Below are positions 17,801-26,257 of a stretch of DNA of 64,000 nt, one piece after another (the first letter of the stretch is position 1; each line of letters opens with the position of its first letter). Source of the DNA: Rhodocyclaceae bacterium. GTDB taxonomy: Bacteria > Pseudomonadota > Gammaproteobacteria > Burkholderiales > Rhodocyclaceae. The stretch is taken from assembly GCA_006218025.1 (NCBI GenBank), contig VBWA01000001.1, positions 1-64,000 on the forward strand, written 5' to 3'. The position numbers and the translations under genes are program-made. The notes beneath the pieces are model-generated. The model saw only the letters and a program-made list of their open reading frames with translations, ran no database searches and was not told the DNA's origin.

Positions 17801-18486
17801 CAAAAAATACCGCAATCTCGCTCGAACACATGCTGCGCCGCACAAGCTGGGCGCAGGAATTGTCCGCCGAGGATTTCGCGCGCGCCCGCGACGGCACGAT
17901 CGAACGCGTCGTCCCGGCGGGCGGATATGTCTGCAGCAAAGGCGAGCCGGTCGAGCACTGGCACGGAGTCATCGAAGGTCTGGTCAAGATGTCCAGCGAC
18001 TGGGCCACGGGCAAGACCGCCAGCTTCACCGGCATCGCCGCCGGCGGCTGGTTCGGCGAAGGCTCGATGCTCAAGGACGAGCCGCGCCGCTACGACGTGG
18101 CGGCCCTGCGCGACACCCGCGTCGCCTGCATGCGGCGCGAAACCTTCCATTGGCTGCTGGATCACAGCATCGCCTTCAACCGCTTCATCATCAACCAGAT
18201 CAACGAACGGCTGGGCCTGTTCATCGGCCTGCTCGAATCGGAACGGCTGCTGAACGTGGATGCCCGCGTCGCACGCACCATGGCCGCCCTCTTCCACCCG
18301 GTACTGCAACCGGGCATCGAATCCCGCATCGCCATCTCGCAGGAGGAAGTCGCCCGTTTGGCCGGGGTCTCCCGCCAGCGTGTCAATAGCGCCCTGCGCT
18401 CGCTTCAGGAGGCGGGCTACCTCACCAACGAATACGGCAGGATCACCGTCCATGATCTTGACGGCCTGCGCCGCTTCGGCGGCTAG
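17788..18486 (+). CDS. Crp/Fnr-family transcriptional regulator
   Basis: A 232-residue regulator if started at the GTG at 17788 (MPDNSKN...), or 218 residues from the ATG at 17830; neither has a Shine-Dalgarno sequence. The N-terminal cyclic-nucleotide-binding fold carries VPAGGYVCSKGEPVEHWHGVIEGLVKM and GWFGEGSML. A dimerisation helix (FNRFIINQINERLGLFIGLLE) precedes the winged helix HTH_Crp: ISQEEVARLAGVSRQRVNSALRSL, seen here as IS..E.A...G.SRQ.V...L. There is no N-terminal cysteine set as in Fnr, and the Arg/Ser cAMP pocket is not clearly conserved, so the ligand is unknown. It is divergent from the acyl-CoA synthetase/Liv operon and probably regulates it. Confidence 0.88.
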   Translation: MPDNSKNTAISLEHMLRRTSWAQELSAEDFARARDGTIERVVPAGGYVCSKGEPVEHWHGVIEGLVKMSSDWATGKTASFTGIAAGGWFGEGSMLKDEPRRYDVAALRDTRVACMRRETFHWLLDHSIAFNRFIINQINERLGLFIGLLESERLLNVDARVARTMAALFHPVLQPGIESRIAISQEEVARLAGVSRQRVNSALRSLQEAGYLTNEYGRITVHDLDGLRRFGG

Positions 18487-18495
18487 AAGCGAAAA
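18487..18495. other. Short spacer before terminator
   Basis: Only nine bases separate the regulator's stop codon from the hairpin; nothing else is seen. Confidence 0.6.
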
Positions 18496-18518
18496 CGGGA
18501 CGGCATCGCCGTCCCGTC
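18496..18518. terminator. Bidirectional hairpin between convergent genes
   Basis: Perfect stem ACGGGACGGC-ATC-GCCGTCCCGT in the 48-base gap between the Crp-type gene and the convergent dehydrogenase gene. There is no T-run. The right arm is part of a 24-bp dispersed repeat copy. Confidence 0.65.
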
Positions 18519-18530
18519 AGCGCCGACTCT
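18507..18530 (-). repeat. 24-bp dispersed repeat, copy 5 (intergenic)
   Basis: Overlaps the right arm of the terminator hairpin, so the repeat supplies one strand of the stem. It differs from the consensus at two positions. Confidence 0.8.
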
Positions 18531-18534
18531 TGCA

Positions 18535-19383
18535 TCAGTACTGGTAAAACCCGCGTCCGCTCTTGCGGCCCAGATAACCCGCGGCGACCATTTCCTTGAG
18601 CAGCGGAGCCGGACGGTACTTGGAGTCGTTGAAGCCCTCGTAGAACACCCTCATCACCGCCAGCATGGTGTCGAGGCCGATCATGTCGGCCAGCGCCAGC
18701 GGACCGATCGGATGGTTGCAGCCCAGCTTCATGCCGGCATCGATTTCCTCGGCAGTGGCCAAACCCTCGGCGTAAACGAAGATGGCTTCGTTGATCATCG
18801 GGCAGAGGATGCGATTCACCACGAAGCCGGGATTGTTCTTCACCGTGATCGGCGTCTTGCCCAAGGCCTTCGCCAGGGCCTCGACTTTCGCATGCGTCTC
18901 GTCGGTGGTCTGCAGACCGCGAATCAGTTCGACCAGCGCCATCATCGGCACCGGGTTGAAGAAGTGCATGCCGATGAACTGGCCCGGGCGCGCCGTCGCG
19001 GCGGCAAGCTGGGTGATCGAGATCGACGAGGTATTGCTGGCGACGATGGTCCCGGCGCCGATCACGGCCTCCGCTTCCTTGAGAATCCTCAGCTTCAAAC
19101 CCTCGTTCTCGGTCGCGGCTTCGATCACGATGTCGACGTCCTTCATGTCGGCCATCTGCGTCGTCGGCTTGACGCGCGCCATCGCCGCCGCCTTCTGCTC
19201 GGCCGTCATTTTCTCCTTCTTCACCAGCCGGTCCAGGCTGCCGGAAATGGTGGCGACGCCCTTTTGCACTGCGGCTTCGTTGATGTCCAGCATCACCGCG
19301 TCGATGCCGGCGACCGCGCAGGCCTGCGCAATGCCGTTGCCCATGGTGCCGGCGCCGATGATGCCGACTTTCTTGATTGTCAT
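18535..19383 (-). CDS. hbd: 3-hydroxybutyryl-CoA dehydrogenase
   Basis: A 282-residue NAD(P)-dependent 3-hydroxyacyl-CoA dehydrogenase. The Rossmann fold starts KVGIIGAGTMGNGIAQ. The catalytic region is IGMHFFNPVPMMALVELIRG, with the His-Glu dyad of the family (His in GMHFFNP, Glu in LVELI). The C-terminal domain carries NPGFVVNRILCPMINEA and LGCNHPIGPLALADMIGLD, and ends GFYQY. Size and motifs match short Hbd/PaaH enzymes rather than FadB fusions. It could serve fatty-acid or phenylacetate beta-oxidation, or PHB-linked metabolism in line with phaM. It is a single-gene unit transcribed toward the terminator at 18496. Confidence 0.94.
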   Translation of the reverse strand: MTIKKVGIIGAGTMGNGIAQACAVAGIDAVMLDINEAAVQKGVATISGSLDRLVKKEKMTAEQKAAAMARVKPTTQMADMKDVDIVIEAATENEGLKLRILKEAEAVIGAGTIVASNTSSISITQLAAATARPGQFIGMHFFNPVPMMALVELIRGLQTTDETHAKVEALAKALGKTPITVKNNPGFVVNRILCPMINEAIFVYAEGLATAEEIDAGMKLGCNHPIGPLALADMIGLDTMLAVMRVFYEGFNDSKYRPAPLLKEMVAAGYLGRKSGRGFYQY

Positions 19384-19446
19384 TTGCTGCTCCTTGGAAA
19401 AAGCGTAATCAATTTTATCCCGCCGCCGGATGCCGGATGGGACTCC

Positions 19447-20370
19447 TCAATGCAGCGGCCGGTCGAGCTCCTGGTCGATCATGGAGACCGGATCTTCCAG
19501 CGGCTCCAGGTGGGTCGTGACGTGGGCATGCGGCAACATCTGGCGGATATCGGCCTCGATGCGTTCTGCCCAGTCATGTCCCTGCTGCACCGTCCATTGT
19601 CCCGGCACCAGGACGTGCAGGGTGACGAAGACGCGGCTTCCCGCCTGGCGCGTGCGCAAGGCATGAAAATCCAGTCCCTGCTCGCGGTAGCCCACCAGCA
19701 GCGCCTCGATCTGGTCCAGCTTTTCCAGGGGCAAGGAAATGTCCATCAGACCGGCGGCCGAGCGTCGCATCAGATGCCAGCCGGTCCAGACGATATTCGC
19801 CGCAACCAGCAGCGCAATCGCCGGGTCGAGCCAGAGCCAACCCGTCCACCAGACCAGACCGACGCCGGCAATGACCCCGGCCGAGGTCCAGACATCGGTC
19901 ATCAGGTGATGCGCATCGGCTTCCAGGGTGATCGAATTGCGCGCCTGCCCCACACGCAGCAGGATGCGGGCAGTGGCGAAATTGATCACGGAGGCCACCA
20001 CGGAGACCAGCAATCCCGCTCCCACGGCTTCGAGCGGCCGCGGATTCATCAGGCGGTCGATGGCCGTATAGCCGATGCTGAAAGCCGCCAGCAGAATCAG
20101 GAAGCCCTCGAAGGCGCTGGAGAAATATTCCGCCTTGCCGTGTCCATGCGCATGGTCGTCGTCCGCCGGCAGCGCCGCCACGGTCAACATCCAGAGCGCC
20201 ATCAGCGCCCCGGCAAGATTGACGAAGGACTCGATGGCGTCCGACAGCAGTCCGACCGAACCCGTCAGCCACCACGCCGTTCCCTTCAACAGAATGGTGG
20301 CGAGGGCCGCCGCAATGGATAGCCATGCGTACCGTGTCAGAGATGGAGGCGGTGCCGTCGTGGAATCCAT
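19447..20370 (-). CDS. Cation diffusion facilitator (CDF) metal exporter
   Basis: A 307-residue CDF transporter expected to exchange Zn2+, Fe2+, Co2+ or Cd2+ for protons across the inner membrane. Transmembrane helix 2 holds [17 protein letters not shown], and helix 5 holds [13 protein letters not shown]. The two motifs give the D...E/D and H...D metal site of the family, with the order HHxxxD. A short His/Asp loop ([13 protein letters not shown]) separates early helices. The C-terminal ferredoxin-like domain includes [23 protein letters not shown] and a His-rich end ([15 protein letters not shown]). A small secreted or anchored peptide gene ends 16 bases upstream and may share its transcript. 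Confidence 0.93.
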   Translation of the reverse strand: MDSTTAPPPSLTRYAWLSIAAALATILLKGTAWWLTGSVGLLSDAIESFVNLAGALMALWMLTVAALPADDDHAHGHGKAEYFSSAFEGFLILLAAFSIGYTAIDRLMNPRPLEAVGAGLLVSVVASVINFATARILLRVGQARNSITLEADAHHLMTDVWTSAGVIAGVGLVWWTGWLWLDPAIALLVAANIVWTGWHLMRRSAAGLMDISLPLEKLDQIEALLVGYREQGLDFHALRTRQAGSRVFVTLHVLVPGQWTVQQGHDWAERIEADIRQMLPHAHVTTHLEPLEDPVSMIDQELDRPLH

Positions 20371-20386
20371 AAGCTATCCGCGATAC

Positions 20387-20554
20387 TCAGGTGGCGTGGA
20401 ACGCCATGCTCGAGGCGCCGGCGATTCTGGCTTCCCCGGGATGGCCGCCGATCGCCTGCGGGATCGAGACGAAGGCCGTGCTCATGACAACGAACAAGGA
20501 TGCGAGGACGACCAGGAGCATCGTCCGGAGAAACGGAGTGGGGGAGCGAAGCAT
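20387..20554 (-). CDS. Small membrane-anchored or secreted peptide, 55 residues
   Basis: Short gene with a strong ribosome-binding site (AAGGAAGG about nine bases before the ATG). The product starts MLRSPTPFLRTMLLVVLASLFVV and continues MSTAFVSIPQAIGG, a basic N-terminus followed by one long hydrophobic segment. This fits a signal peptide or single membrane anchor with a roughly 25-residue exposed tail. It stops 16 bases before the CDF exporter gene on the same strand, so co-expression is likely. I do not recognise a family, and function is unknown. Confidence 0.6.
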   Translation of the reverse strand: MLRSPTPFLRTMLLVVLASLFVVMSTAFVSIPQAIGGHPGEARIAGASSMAFHAT

Positions 20555-20687
20555 TCGGATTTCCTTCCTTGAAGTAGGTTCGATCCAACTATGCCACGAT
20601 CCCCTTAAGCACCCCTTAAGCGCTTGCATCGACGGTTGGCGAGGCCGCATTGCGCTCGCCGCCGTACCGCCCCTCCCTCTCTCCCAT

Positions 20688-20745
20688 CCTCTCTCCCGGA
20701 AAGGAGAGAGGCGCCATTGACTTCCCTCTCCGAGGCGGGAGAGGG
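20688..20745. repeat. Tandem CT/GA-rich palindromes
   Basis: Two hairpins in the 215-base gap downstream of the mutase gene: CCTCTCTCC-N6-GGAGAGAGG (20688-20711) and CCCTCTCC-N5-GGGAGAGGG (20724-20745). They have the composition of dispersed extragenic palindromes and may end or protect the mutase transcript. Confidence 0.7.
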
Positions 20746-20769
20746 ATCGAGGGAGAGGATGGCCGACTT

Positions 20770-23700
20770 TTACATGCTGCGCCGGTACTGCCCGCCGACC
20801 AGATACAGGGCATTTGAAATCTGTCCCAGCGAGCAATGGCGCACGGCCTCCATCATCACCGCGAACACGTTCTTGTTGTCGATCACGGCCTGCTTCAGGC
20901 GGGCCAGGCAGGCCTCCGCCTCGCCGGCGTTGCGCGACTGGAAGTCCTTCAGGCGGTGGAGCTGCGACTGCTTCTCCTCCTCGGTTGAGCGCGCCAGTTC
21001 GATCTCGCTGGCGACGCCCGAGCCGTGCGGATTGAGGAAGGTATTGACGCCGATGATCGGGTAGGTGCCGTCGTGCTTCTTGTGCTCGTAGTGCATCGAC
21101 TCTTCCTGGATCTTGCCGCGCTGATAGCCGGTTTCCATGGCGCCGAGCACGCCGCCCCTTGAGGCGATGGCTTCGAATTCCTTGAGCACGGCTTCTTCGA
21201 CCAGGTCGGTCAGTTCCTCGATGATGAAGGCGCCCTGGTTCGGGTTCTCGTTCTTCGCCACGCCCCACTCGCGGTTGATGATGAGCTGGATGATGGCTTC
21301 GTCGTAGGCATTGGTGTGCAGGCTGTTGCAGTTGTCGTAGATCGCGATCAGCGCCTGCAGCGTGGTGCGGATGTCATTGAAGTCCATCTCCTGCGCGTGC
21401 AGCGAACGGCCCGAGGTCTGGATGTGATACTTGAGCTTCTGCGAACGCTCGTTGGCGCCGTAGCGGTTCTTCATCGCCACGGCCCAGATGCGGCGCGCGA
21501 CGCGGCCGATCACCGAGTATTCCGGGTCCATGCCGTTGCTGAAGAAGAAGGACAGATTGCCGGCGAAATCGTCGATGTGCATGCCGCGCGCCAGGTAGGT
21601 CTCGACATAGGTGAAGCCGTTGGCCAGGGTGAAGGCGAGCTGGCTGATCGGGTTGGCGCCGGCCTCGGCAATGTGGTAACCGGAGATCGAGACCGAGTAG
21701 AAATTGCGGATCTGGTTGTGCACGAAGAATTCGGCGATGTCGCCCATCATTTTCAGCGCGAACTCGGTCGAGAAAATGCAGGTGTTCTGGCCCTGGTCCT
21801 CCTTGAGGATGTCGGCCTGCACCGTGCCGCGCACGGATGACAGCGTCCATTCGCGGATCTTCTCGGCTTCTTCCTCGGTCGCATCGCGGCGGTTCTGCTC
21901 GCGGAATTTCTCGATCTGCTGATCGACGGCGGCGTTGAGGAACATGGCCAGGATCATCGGCGCCGGGCCGTTGATGGTCATCGACACCGAGGTCGCCGGG
22001 TCGCAGAGGTCGAAGCCGGAGTAGAGCACCTTGAGGTCGTCCAGCGTGGCGATCGAGACGCCCGAATTGCCGATCTTGCCGTAAATGTCCGGGCGCCGGT
22101 CGGGGTCGCAGCCGTAGAGCGTGACCGAATCGAAGGCCGTCGACAGGCGCTTCGCGGGCATGCCTTCGGACACCTTGAGGAAGCGCTTGTTGGTGCGGAA
22201 GGCGTCGCCCTCGCCGGCGAACATGCGCGTCGGGTCTTCGTTCTCGCTGAGGAACTTGAGCAGTTCGCCTTCGTCGTCGAAGCGCGGAAGCGCGACCTTG
22301 CGCACCTTGGTGCCGGACATGGTTTCAAAAATCAGACAGGTGCGGATTTCCTTGTCGCGGATTTTCACCACGTATTCGTCGCCGGCATAGGCCTTCTTCA
22401 TGTCCGGCCACATCGCCAGGAGCTTCCTGGCATGGGGCGTCAGCTGACCGTCCTTCCAGGCGATCAGCTCGTCGAAGTCGCCCGCGTTCTTGCCACAGCC
22501 CTCGAAGATGGTCTTGGCGGTTTTCAGCGATTGCCGCTCGCGCGCCAGCAGCGCCTGCTCGCCGATCTGGCGGTGATAACCGCGCAGGGCATCGGCAATG
22601 TCGGCCAGGTAGCGCACGCGGTCCGCCGGCACAATGGCGCGGCCGGCCGAGGAATGCTTGACGTTAACCGCCGGCAGCACGGCCTTGCCGAACTTGAGCC
22701 CGCGCTCGGCAAGGCGCGGCACCAGCGCCTGATACAGCGCGGTGACGCCATCGTCGTTGAAGCGTGCCGCCATGGTGCCGAACACCGGCATGTCCTCGGT
22801 CTTTTCCGAGAATCTTTCCCTGTTCCGCTGGTATTGCTTGCGCACGTCGCGCAGCGCATCCTCGGCGCCCTTGCGGTCGAACTTGTTGATCGCAACGAAG
22901 TCGGCGAAATCCAGCATGTCGATCTTTTCCAGTTGCGAGGCCGCGCCGAACTCGGGTGTCATCACGTAGAGCGAGACGTCGACCAGCGGCACTATCGCCG
23001 CGTCGCCCTGGCCGATACCGGAGGTTTCGACCACGATGAAGTCGAAGCCGGCCACCTTGCAGGCAGCGATGACGTCGGGCAGCGCCTTGGAGATTTCGCT
23101 GCCGGTGTCGCGCGTCGCCAAGGACCGCATGTAGATATTGGGGTGCTGAATCGCGTTCATGCGAATGCGGTCGCCGAGCAGCGCCCCCCCCGTGCGCTTG
23201 CGCGAGGGATCGATCGAGATCACCGCAATCTTCTGGCTGTCGTTCTGGTCGAGGCGGAAGCGGCGAATCAGTTCGTCGGTCAGCGAGGACTTGCCCGCGC
23301 CGCCGGTGCCGGTGATGCCCAGGGTGGGAACTGCGGTCGGCGCTGACTTATTACCAATATTCGCGGCGGCCTTTTCATGCAGTGCCTTCTTCGCCTTCTC
23401 CGGCCAGGCGCCATTCTCCAGCGCGGTGATGATCTGCGCCAGATTGCGCAGACGCTCGCTGCGATCTTCGACTTCCAGCGCCTTGAGGTCCTGCGGCGCG
23501 CGCTTGGTGATGTCGATGTCGCAACGCGCCACCATGTCGTTGATCATGCCCTGCAGGCCCATCGTCTGGCCGTCCTGCACCGAGTACAGGTGCGCCACGC
23601 CGTAGTCATGCAGCTCCTGCATCTCGGCCGGGACGATCACCCCGCCGCCGCCGCCGAAGACCTTGATGCTCTCGCCGCCTCTGGCTTTGAGCAGGTCGAT

Positions 23701-23967
23701 CATGTACTTGAAGAACTCGACATGTCCGCCCTGGTAGGACGACACCGCGATGCCCTGCGCATCTTCCTGCAGCGCCGCGTTGACGATTTCCTCGACCGAA
23801 CGATTGTGGCCGAGGTGGATCACCTCGACGCCCGACGATTGCAGAATGCGCCGCATGATGTTGATCGAGGCGTCATGGCCGTCGAAGAGCGAGGTGGCGG
23901 TGACGAAACGCACTTTGTGCTTGGGCTTGTAGGGCACCAGCTTGGCGGCAATCGAGAGGTCGGTCAT
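20770..23967 (-). CDS. icmF: Fused isobutyryl-CoA mutase IcmF
   Basis: A 1065-residue B12 enzyme interconverting isobutyryl-CoA and n-butyryl-CoA (some homologues also act on isovaleryl/pivalyl-CoA). The order is characteristic of IcmF: an N-terminal cobalamin-binding domain (residues 1-160; [17 protein letters not shown] supplies the histidine ligand), a MeaB-like G-protein chaperone (Walker [15 protein letters not shown] near residue 215, [10 protein letters not shown] as the NKxD motif), then the TIM-barrel mutase domain. The ATG at 23967 has GGAG eight bases upstream; an upstream in-frame ATG at 24030 would overlap the divergent regulator's promoter. A degenerate dispersed-repeat copy near 23337-23348 encodes NKSAPTAVP at the linker before the G domain. 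The AraC regulator diverges 100 bases away. Confidence 0.95.
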   Translation of the reverse strand: MTDLSIAAKLVPYKPKHKVRFVTATSLFDGHDASINIMRRILQSSGVEVIHLGHNRSVEEIVNAALQEDAQGIAVSSYQGGHVEFFKYMIDLLKARGGESIKVFGGGGGVIVPAEMQELHDYGVAHLYSVQDGQTMGLQGMINDMVARCDIDITKRAPQDLKALEVEDRSERLRNLAQIITALENGAWPEKAKKALHEKAAANIGNKSAPTAVPTLGITGTGGAGKSSLTDELIRRFRLDQNDSQKIAVISIDPSRKRTGGALLGDRIRMNAIQHPNIYMRSLATRDTGSEISKALPDVIAACKVAGFDFIVVETSGIGQGDAAIVPLVDVSLYVMTPEFGAASQLEKIDMLDFADFVAINKFDRKGAEDALRDVRKQYQRNRERFSEKTEDMPVFGTMAARFNDDGVTALYQALVPRLAERGLKFGKAVLPAVNVKHSSAGRAIVPADRVRYLADIADALRGYHRQIGEQALLARERQSLKTAKTIFEGCGKNAGDFDELIAWKDGQLTPHARKLLAMWPDMKKAYAGDEYVVKIRDKEIRTCLIFETMSGTKVRKVALPRFDDEGELLKFLSENEDPTRMFAGEGDAFRTNKRFLKVSEGMPAKRLSTAFDSVTLYGCDPDRRPDIYGKIGNSGVSIATLDDLKVLYSGFDLCDPATSVSMTINGPAPMILAMFLNAAVDQQIEKFREQNRRDATEEEAEKIREWTLSSVRGTVQADILKEDQGQNTCIFSTEFALKMMGDIAEFFVHNQIRNFYSVSISGYHIAEAGANPISQLAFTLANGFTYVETYLARGMHIDDFAGNLSFFFSNGMDPEYSVIGRVARRIWAVAMKNRYGANERSQKLKYHIQTSGRSLHAQEMDFNDIRTTLQALIAIYDNCNSLHTNAYDEAIIQLIINREWGVAKNENPNQGAFIIEELTDLVEEAVLKEFEAIASRGGVLGAMETGYQRGKIQEESMHYEHKKHDGTYPIIGVNTFLNPHGSGVASEIELARSTEEEKQSQLHRLKDFQSRNAGEAEACLARLKQAVIDNKNVFAVMMEAVRHCSLGQISNALYLVGGQYRRSM

Positions 23968-24067
23968 GACGGCAACTCCAGTCAGGGCGGCAGTGCTTGC
24001 ATCATAGGCAATGCAACGCGATCCCGCCATGACACAAAACGACGAGAACTATGCATAATTCGCCATT

Positions 24068-25144
24068 ATGCTTGCCAAATCGCCCCGTTCCCGGAAGTCC
24101 GCCGGAAGCCCCTCCACTGTCGCCATAGGCTTCGTCAGCGGCATCCTGTCGGGAGTTTCGCGGGCCGGACTGGCGCCAGAGAGCCTGCTGGAACATGCAG
24201 CAATTGCCACGCACCTGCTGCACGACCGCAGCGCCCGGATTCCGGTCGCGCGTTACGCCGCGCTCTACCGCCTGATCAACGAAAGCCTCGACGACGAGGG
24301 CTTCGCGCTGTTTTCGCGGCCCTTGCGCCGCGGCAGCTTCGAGTTCCTCTGCCGCGCGGCGCTCTCGGCGGCGACGCTGGAAGAAGCCCTCGATCGCATC
24401 GCGCGCTTCCTGCATGTCGTGCTCGACGATCTGGAAGTGGAAGTGGAAAGGACCGGGCGCGCCGCCTTGATCGTCATCAGCGAGGAGCAGGCGCTGCCGG
24501 TCGGCCCGGCGGGGCGCGTGTTCGCCTACGAATGGCTGCTGCGCATGATCCACGGCCTGGCGGCGTGGCTGGTCGCGCATCCGCTGCCGCTCGACGAAGT
24601 CTGCTTCCCCTATCCGCCGCCGCTGCATGCCGCCGACTACGAACTGGTCTTCGCGCCGCGCTACACCTTCGATGCGCCGCGCCTCGAAGCGCGCTTCCCG
24701 GCCGAGTGGCTGGCCCTGCCGGTGCGCCGCGACGAAGCGGCGCTGACCCTGTTCCTCGCCGACGCGCCGGCCAGCATCACCACGCTCTACCGCCGCGACC
24801 GGGCGCTCGCCCTGCGGGTGCGAGAGCACCTGCGCGCAGCCCTGCCGGAGCAACCGGCCCTGCCCGCGATCGCGCGCCGCCTGTTTCTGTCGCCGCGCAC
24901 ACTGCACCGGCGTCTGGAAGACGAAGGCACGAGCTTTCGCGCCATCAAGGACGGCCTGCGCCGCGATCTCGCCACAGATTGGCTGACCAAGACCGCGCGC
25001 CCCTTGAGCCGCATCGGCGCCGATCTCGGCTTTGCCGACGCCGCCGCCTTCTATCGCGCATTCGCAGCATGGACGGGAAGCGGCCCGCGCGAATTCCGCA
25101 AACGCTTCAGTCGCTCGGCAGGACTGCCACCCCACCCGACCTGA
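24068..25144 (+). CDS. AraC-family transcriptional regulator
   Basis: A 358-residue regulator of the OruR/ArgR-like AraC subfamily. Residues ~25-215 form the arabinose-binding-like effector domain (PF12625 type), with IPVARYAALYRLINES and EFLCRAALSAATLEEALDR. The C-terminal AraC helix-turn-helix pair contains PALPAIARRLFLSPRTLHRRLEDEG and IGADLGFADAAAFYRAFAAWTGSGPREFR, here recognised by L...A..L..S.RTL.R.L and G(F).D...F.RAF..W.G..P..FR. It is divergent from icmF, which makes it the likely activator of the mutase in response to an acyl-CoA precursor. A CATAAT -10-like element lies only nine bases before the ATG and no Shine-Dalgarno is evident, so this message may also be leaderless. Confidence 0.9.
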   Translation: MLAKSPRSRKSAGSPSTVAIGFVSGILSGVSRAGLAPESLLEHAAIATHLLHDRSARIPVARYAALYRLINESLDDEGFALFSRPLRRGSFEFLCRAALSAATLEEALDRIARFLHVVLDDLEVEVERTGRAALIVISEEQALPVGPAGRVFAYEWLLRMIHGLAAWLVAHPLPLDEVCFPYPPPLHAADYELVFAPRYTFDAPRLEARFPAEWLALPVRRDEAALTLFLADAPASITTLYRRDRALALRVREHLRAALPEQPALPAIARRLFLSPRTLHRRLEDEGTSFRAIKDGLRRDLATDWLTKTARPLSRIGADLGFADAAAFYRAFAAWTGSGPREFRKRFSRSAGLPPHPT

Positions 25145-25227
25145 AGCTTGCGGATCGCCCGAAGCTTCGAATTTTCATTGCCCATGGTGCTAGCATTGGT
25201 AATCTTCCGCAGCGTCGCCACCCGATT

Positions 25228-25659
25228 GTGAACAGCACCCACCCCAATCAAGGACCCGGTGAACTCGATATCGGCATTGCCGAAATCGACTTGCAGCATC
25301 GCCACCTCTTGTATCTGCTCGAACGCCTCAGGAGTTCAACGGACAAGCAATACGGCTACGCGGCAAACGCCATCCTCGATGAACTGGCGATCGAAACCCG
25401 GATACATTTCGCGGTGGAAGAAAGCCTGATGAGACTGCTCTCCTTTCCCGGAACCGAGGCCCATCTGGAGGAGCATCGCAAGCTGGCGGGACAGCTCGAG
25501 AAATTCAGGCAGCGCGCCCAGGACTTCGACGTTGCGGACGGGCTTTCGAGTTTCATCCAGACCTGGCTGATCGATCACGTCGATAGCTACGACCGGAAAT
25601 TCGTCGCGCATTTCCTCGCCATGGGCGTCGATCCGCTGGCGGCGCCCAAGCCCGACTGA
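25228..25659 (+). CDS. Bacteriohemerythrin
   Basis: A 143-residue hemerythrin-domain protein with a di-iron oxygen-binding four-helix bundle. Expected ligands are visible: His in DLQHRHLL, His and Glu in RIHFAVEE, two His in HLEEHRKL, and His/Asp in LIDHVDSYDRKF. The domain starts about 20 residues after the proposed GTG at 25228; no ATG is available in frame close by and no ribosome-binding site stands out, so the start is uncertain. It stands alone downstream of the AraC gene. A role in oxygen sensing, storage or delivery to oxygen-dependent enzymes is known for the family but is not specific here. Confidence 0.85.
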   Translation: MNSTHPNQGPGELDIGIAEIDLQHRHLLYLLERLRSSTDKQYGYAANAILDELAIETRIHFAVEESLMRLLSFPGTEAHLEEHRKLAGQLEKFRQRAQDFDVADGLSSFIQTWLIDHVDSYDRKFVAHFLAMGVDPLAAPKPD

Positions 25660-25680
25660 GTCCGGCCACAGAGGCCGGAC
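25660..25680. terminator. Bidirectional hairpin terminator
   Basis: Perfect 8-bp stem GTCCGGCC-ACAGA-GGCCGGAC directly after the hemerythrin stop, between it and the convergent DUF302 gene. A weak T-stretch (GATTTGA) follows on the plus strand. Confidence 0.7.
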
Positions 25681-25722
25681 GATTTGACCGATGCCGCATA
25701 CCCGCGGCACCCGCAACGCCGG

Positions 25723-26115
25723 TCAGAGCGCGTCCATCACCCTGTGCAGCTTCTGCTGCACTTCCGCACCCAGTGTCGCGACGTCCTTGTTGTCGGTCAT
25801 CTGGCCCATCATGCCGGGATCCAGGAACTCGACATGCACCGCTCCGGCGCCGTCCTGACGTACGAGTACGTTGCACGGCAGCAGCAGTCCGATAGTGGCT
25901 TCCGCGGTAATCGCACGCTTTGCCAGGGGCGGGTTGCAGGCACCGAGAATCCGGTAGGGCGGCATGTCGTGATCGATCTTCTTCTTCATTGTTGCGGCAA
26001 CATCGATCTCGGTGAGGATGCCGAAACCTTCCTTCTGCAACTCGGCAGTCACCCGCGTGATCGCCTCGTCGAAACCCATGCGTACTTCCTTGCCGAAACC
26101 ATAGCGATTCTGCAT
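25723..26115 (-). CDS. DUF302 family protein
   Basis: A 130-residue soluble protein of the DUF302 family. Characteristic stretches are FDEAITRVTAELQKEGFGILTEIDV, YRILGACNPPLAKRAI with its conserved Gly-Ala-Cys-Asn-Pro, and IGLLLPCNVLV with a second conserved cysteine. There is no signal peptide, so a cytoplasmic location is expected. DUF302 proteins are often found beside metal or sulfur stress genes, and here it trails the cusA pump. Its function is unknown; the two cysteines could bind metal or a thiol. A hairpin lies between it and cusA, so co-transcription would require readthrough. Confidence 0.85.
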   Translation of the reverse strand: MQNRYGFGKEVRMGFDEAITRVTAELQKEGFGILTEIDVAATMKKKIDHDMPPYRILGACNPPLAKRAITAEATIGLLLPCNVLVRQDGAGAVHVEFLDPGMMGQMTDNKDVATLGAEVQQKLHRVMDAL

Positions 26116-26147
26116 ATCTTTCCTCTATTTTCCACACTGCAGGCACA

Positions 26148-26172
26148 GGCGTTCGGATCTTGTCCGAATGCC
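26148..26172 (-). terminator. Hairpin downstream of cusA
   Basis: Stem GGC.TTCGGA-TCTTG-TCCGAA.GCC with one mismatch, in the 142-base gap between cusA and the DUF302 gene. It may terminate or attenuate the efflux operon. No strong T-run. Confidence 0.5.
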
Positions 26173-26257
26173 TGCTTCAAGACTTCCCTTCCCAGTATCC
26201 GCGGCCGCGGCGTATCCGTCAAACGTAAGCCGCCCTGCCTGACAGGCCGATGCTGCC

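Noticed and set aside
15679-18486. Very long plus-strand open frame (about 935 codons) across livG's upstream region, the acyl-CoA synthetase and the Crp-type gene
   Set aside because: Its first ~700 codons are antisense to the acyl-CoA synthetase and have biased, non-homologous composition. Only the final part from 17788 is a real gene.
23377-25659. Long plus-strand open frame covering the AraC gene and hemerythrin
   Set aside because: The part before 25228 is an out-of-frame reading of icmF antisense and the AraC gene. Only the hemerythrin end is recognisable.
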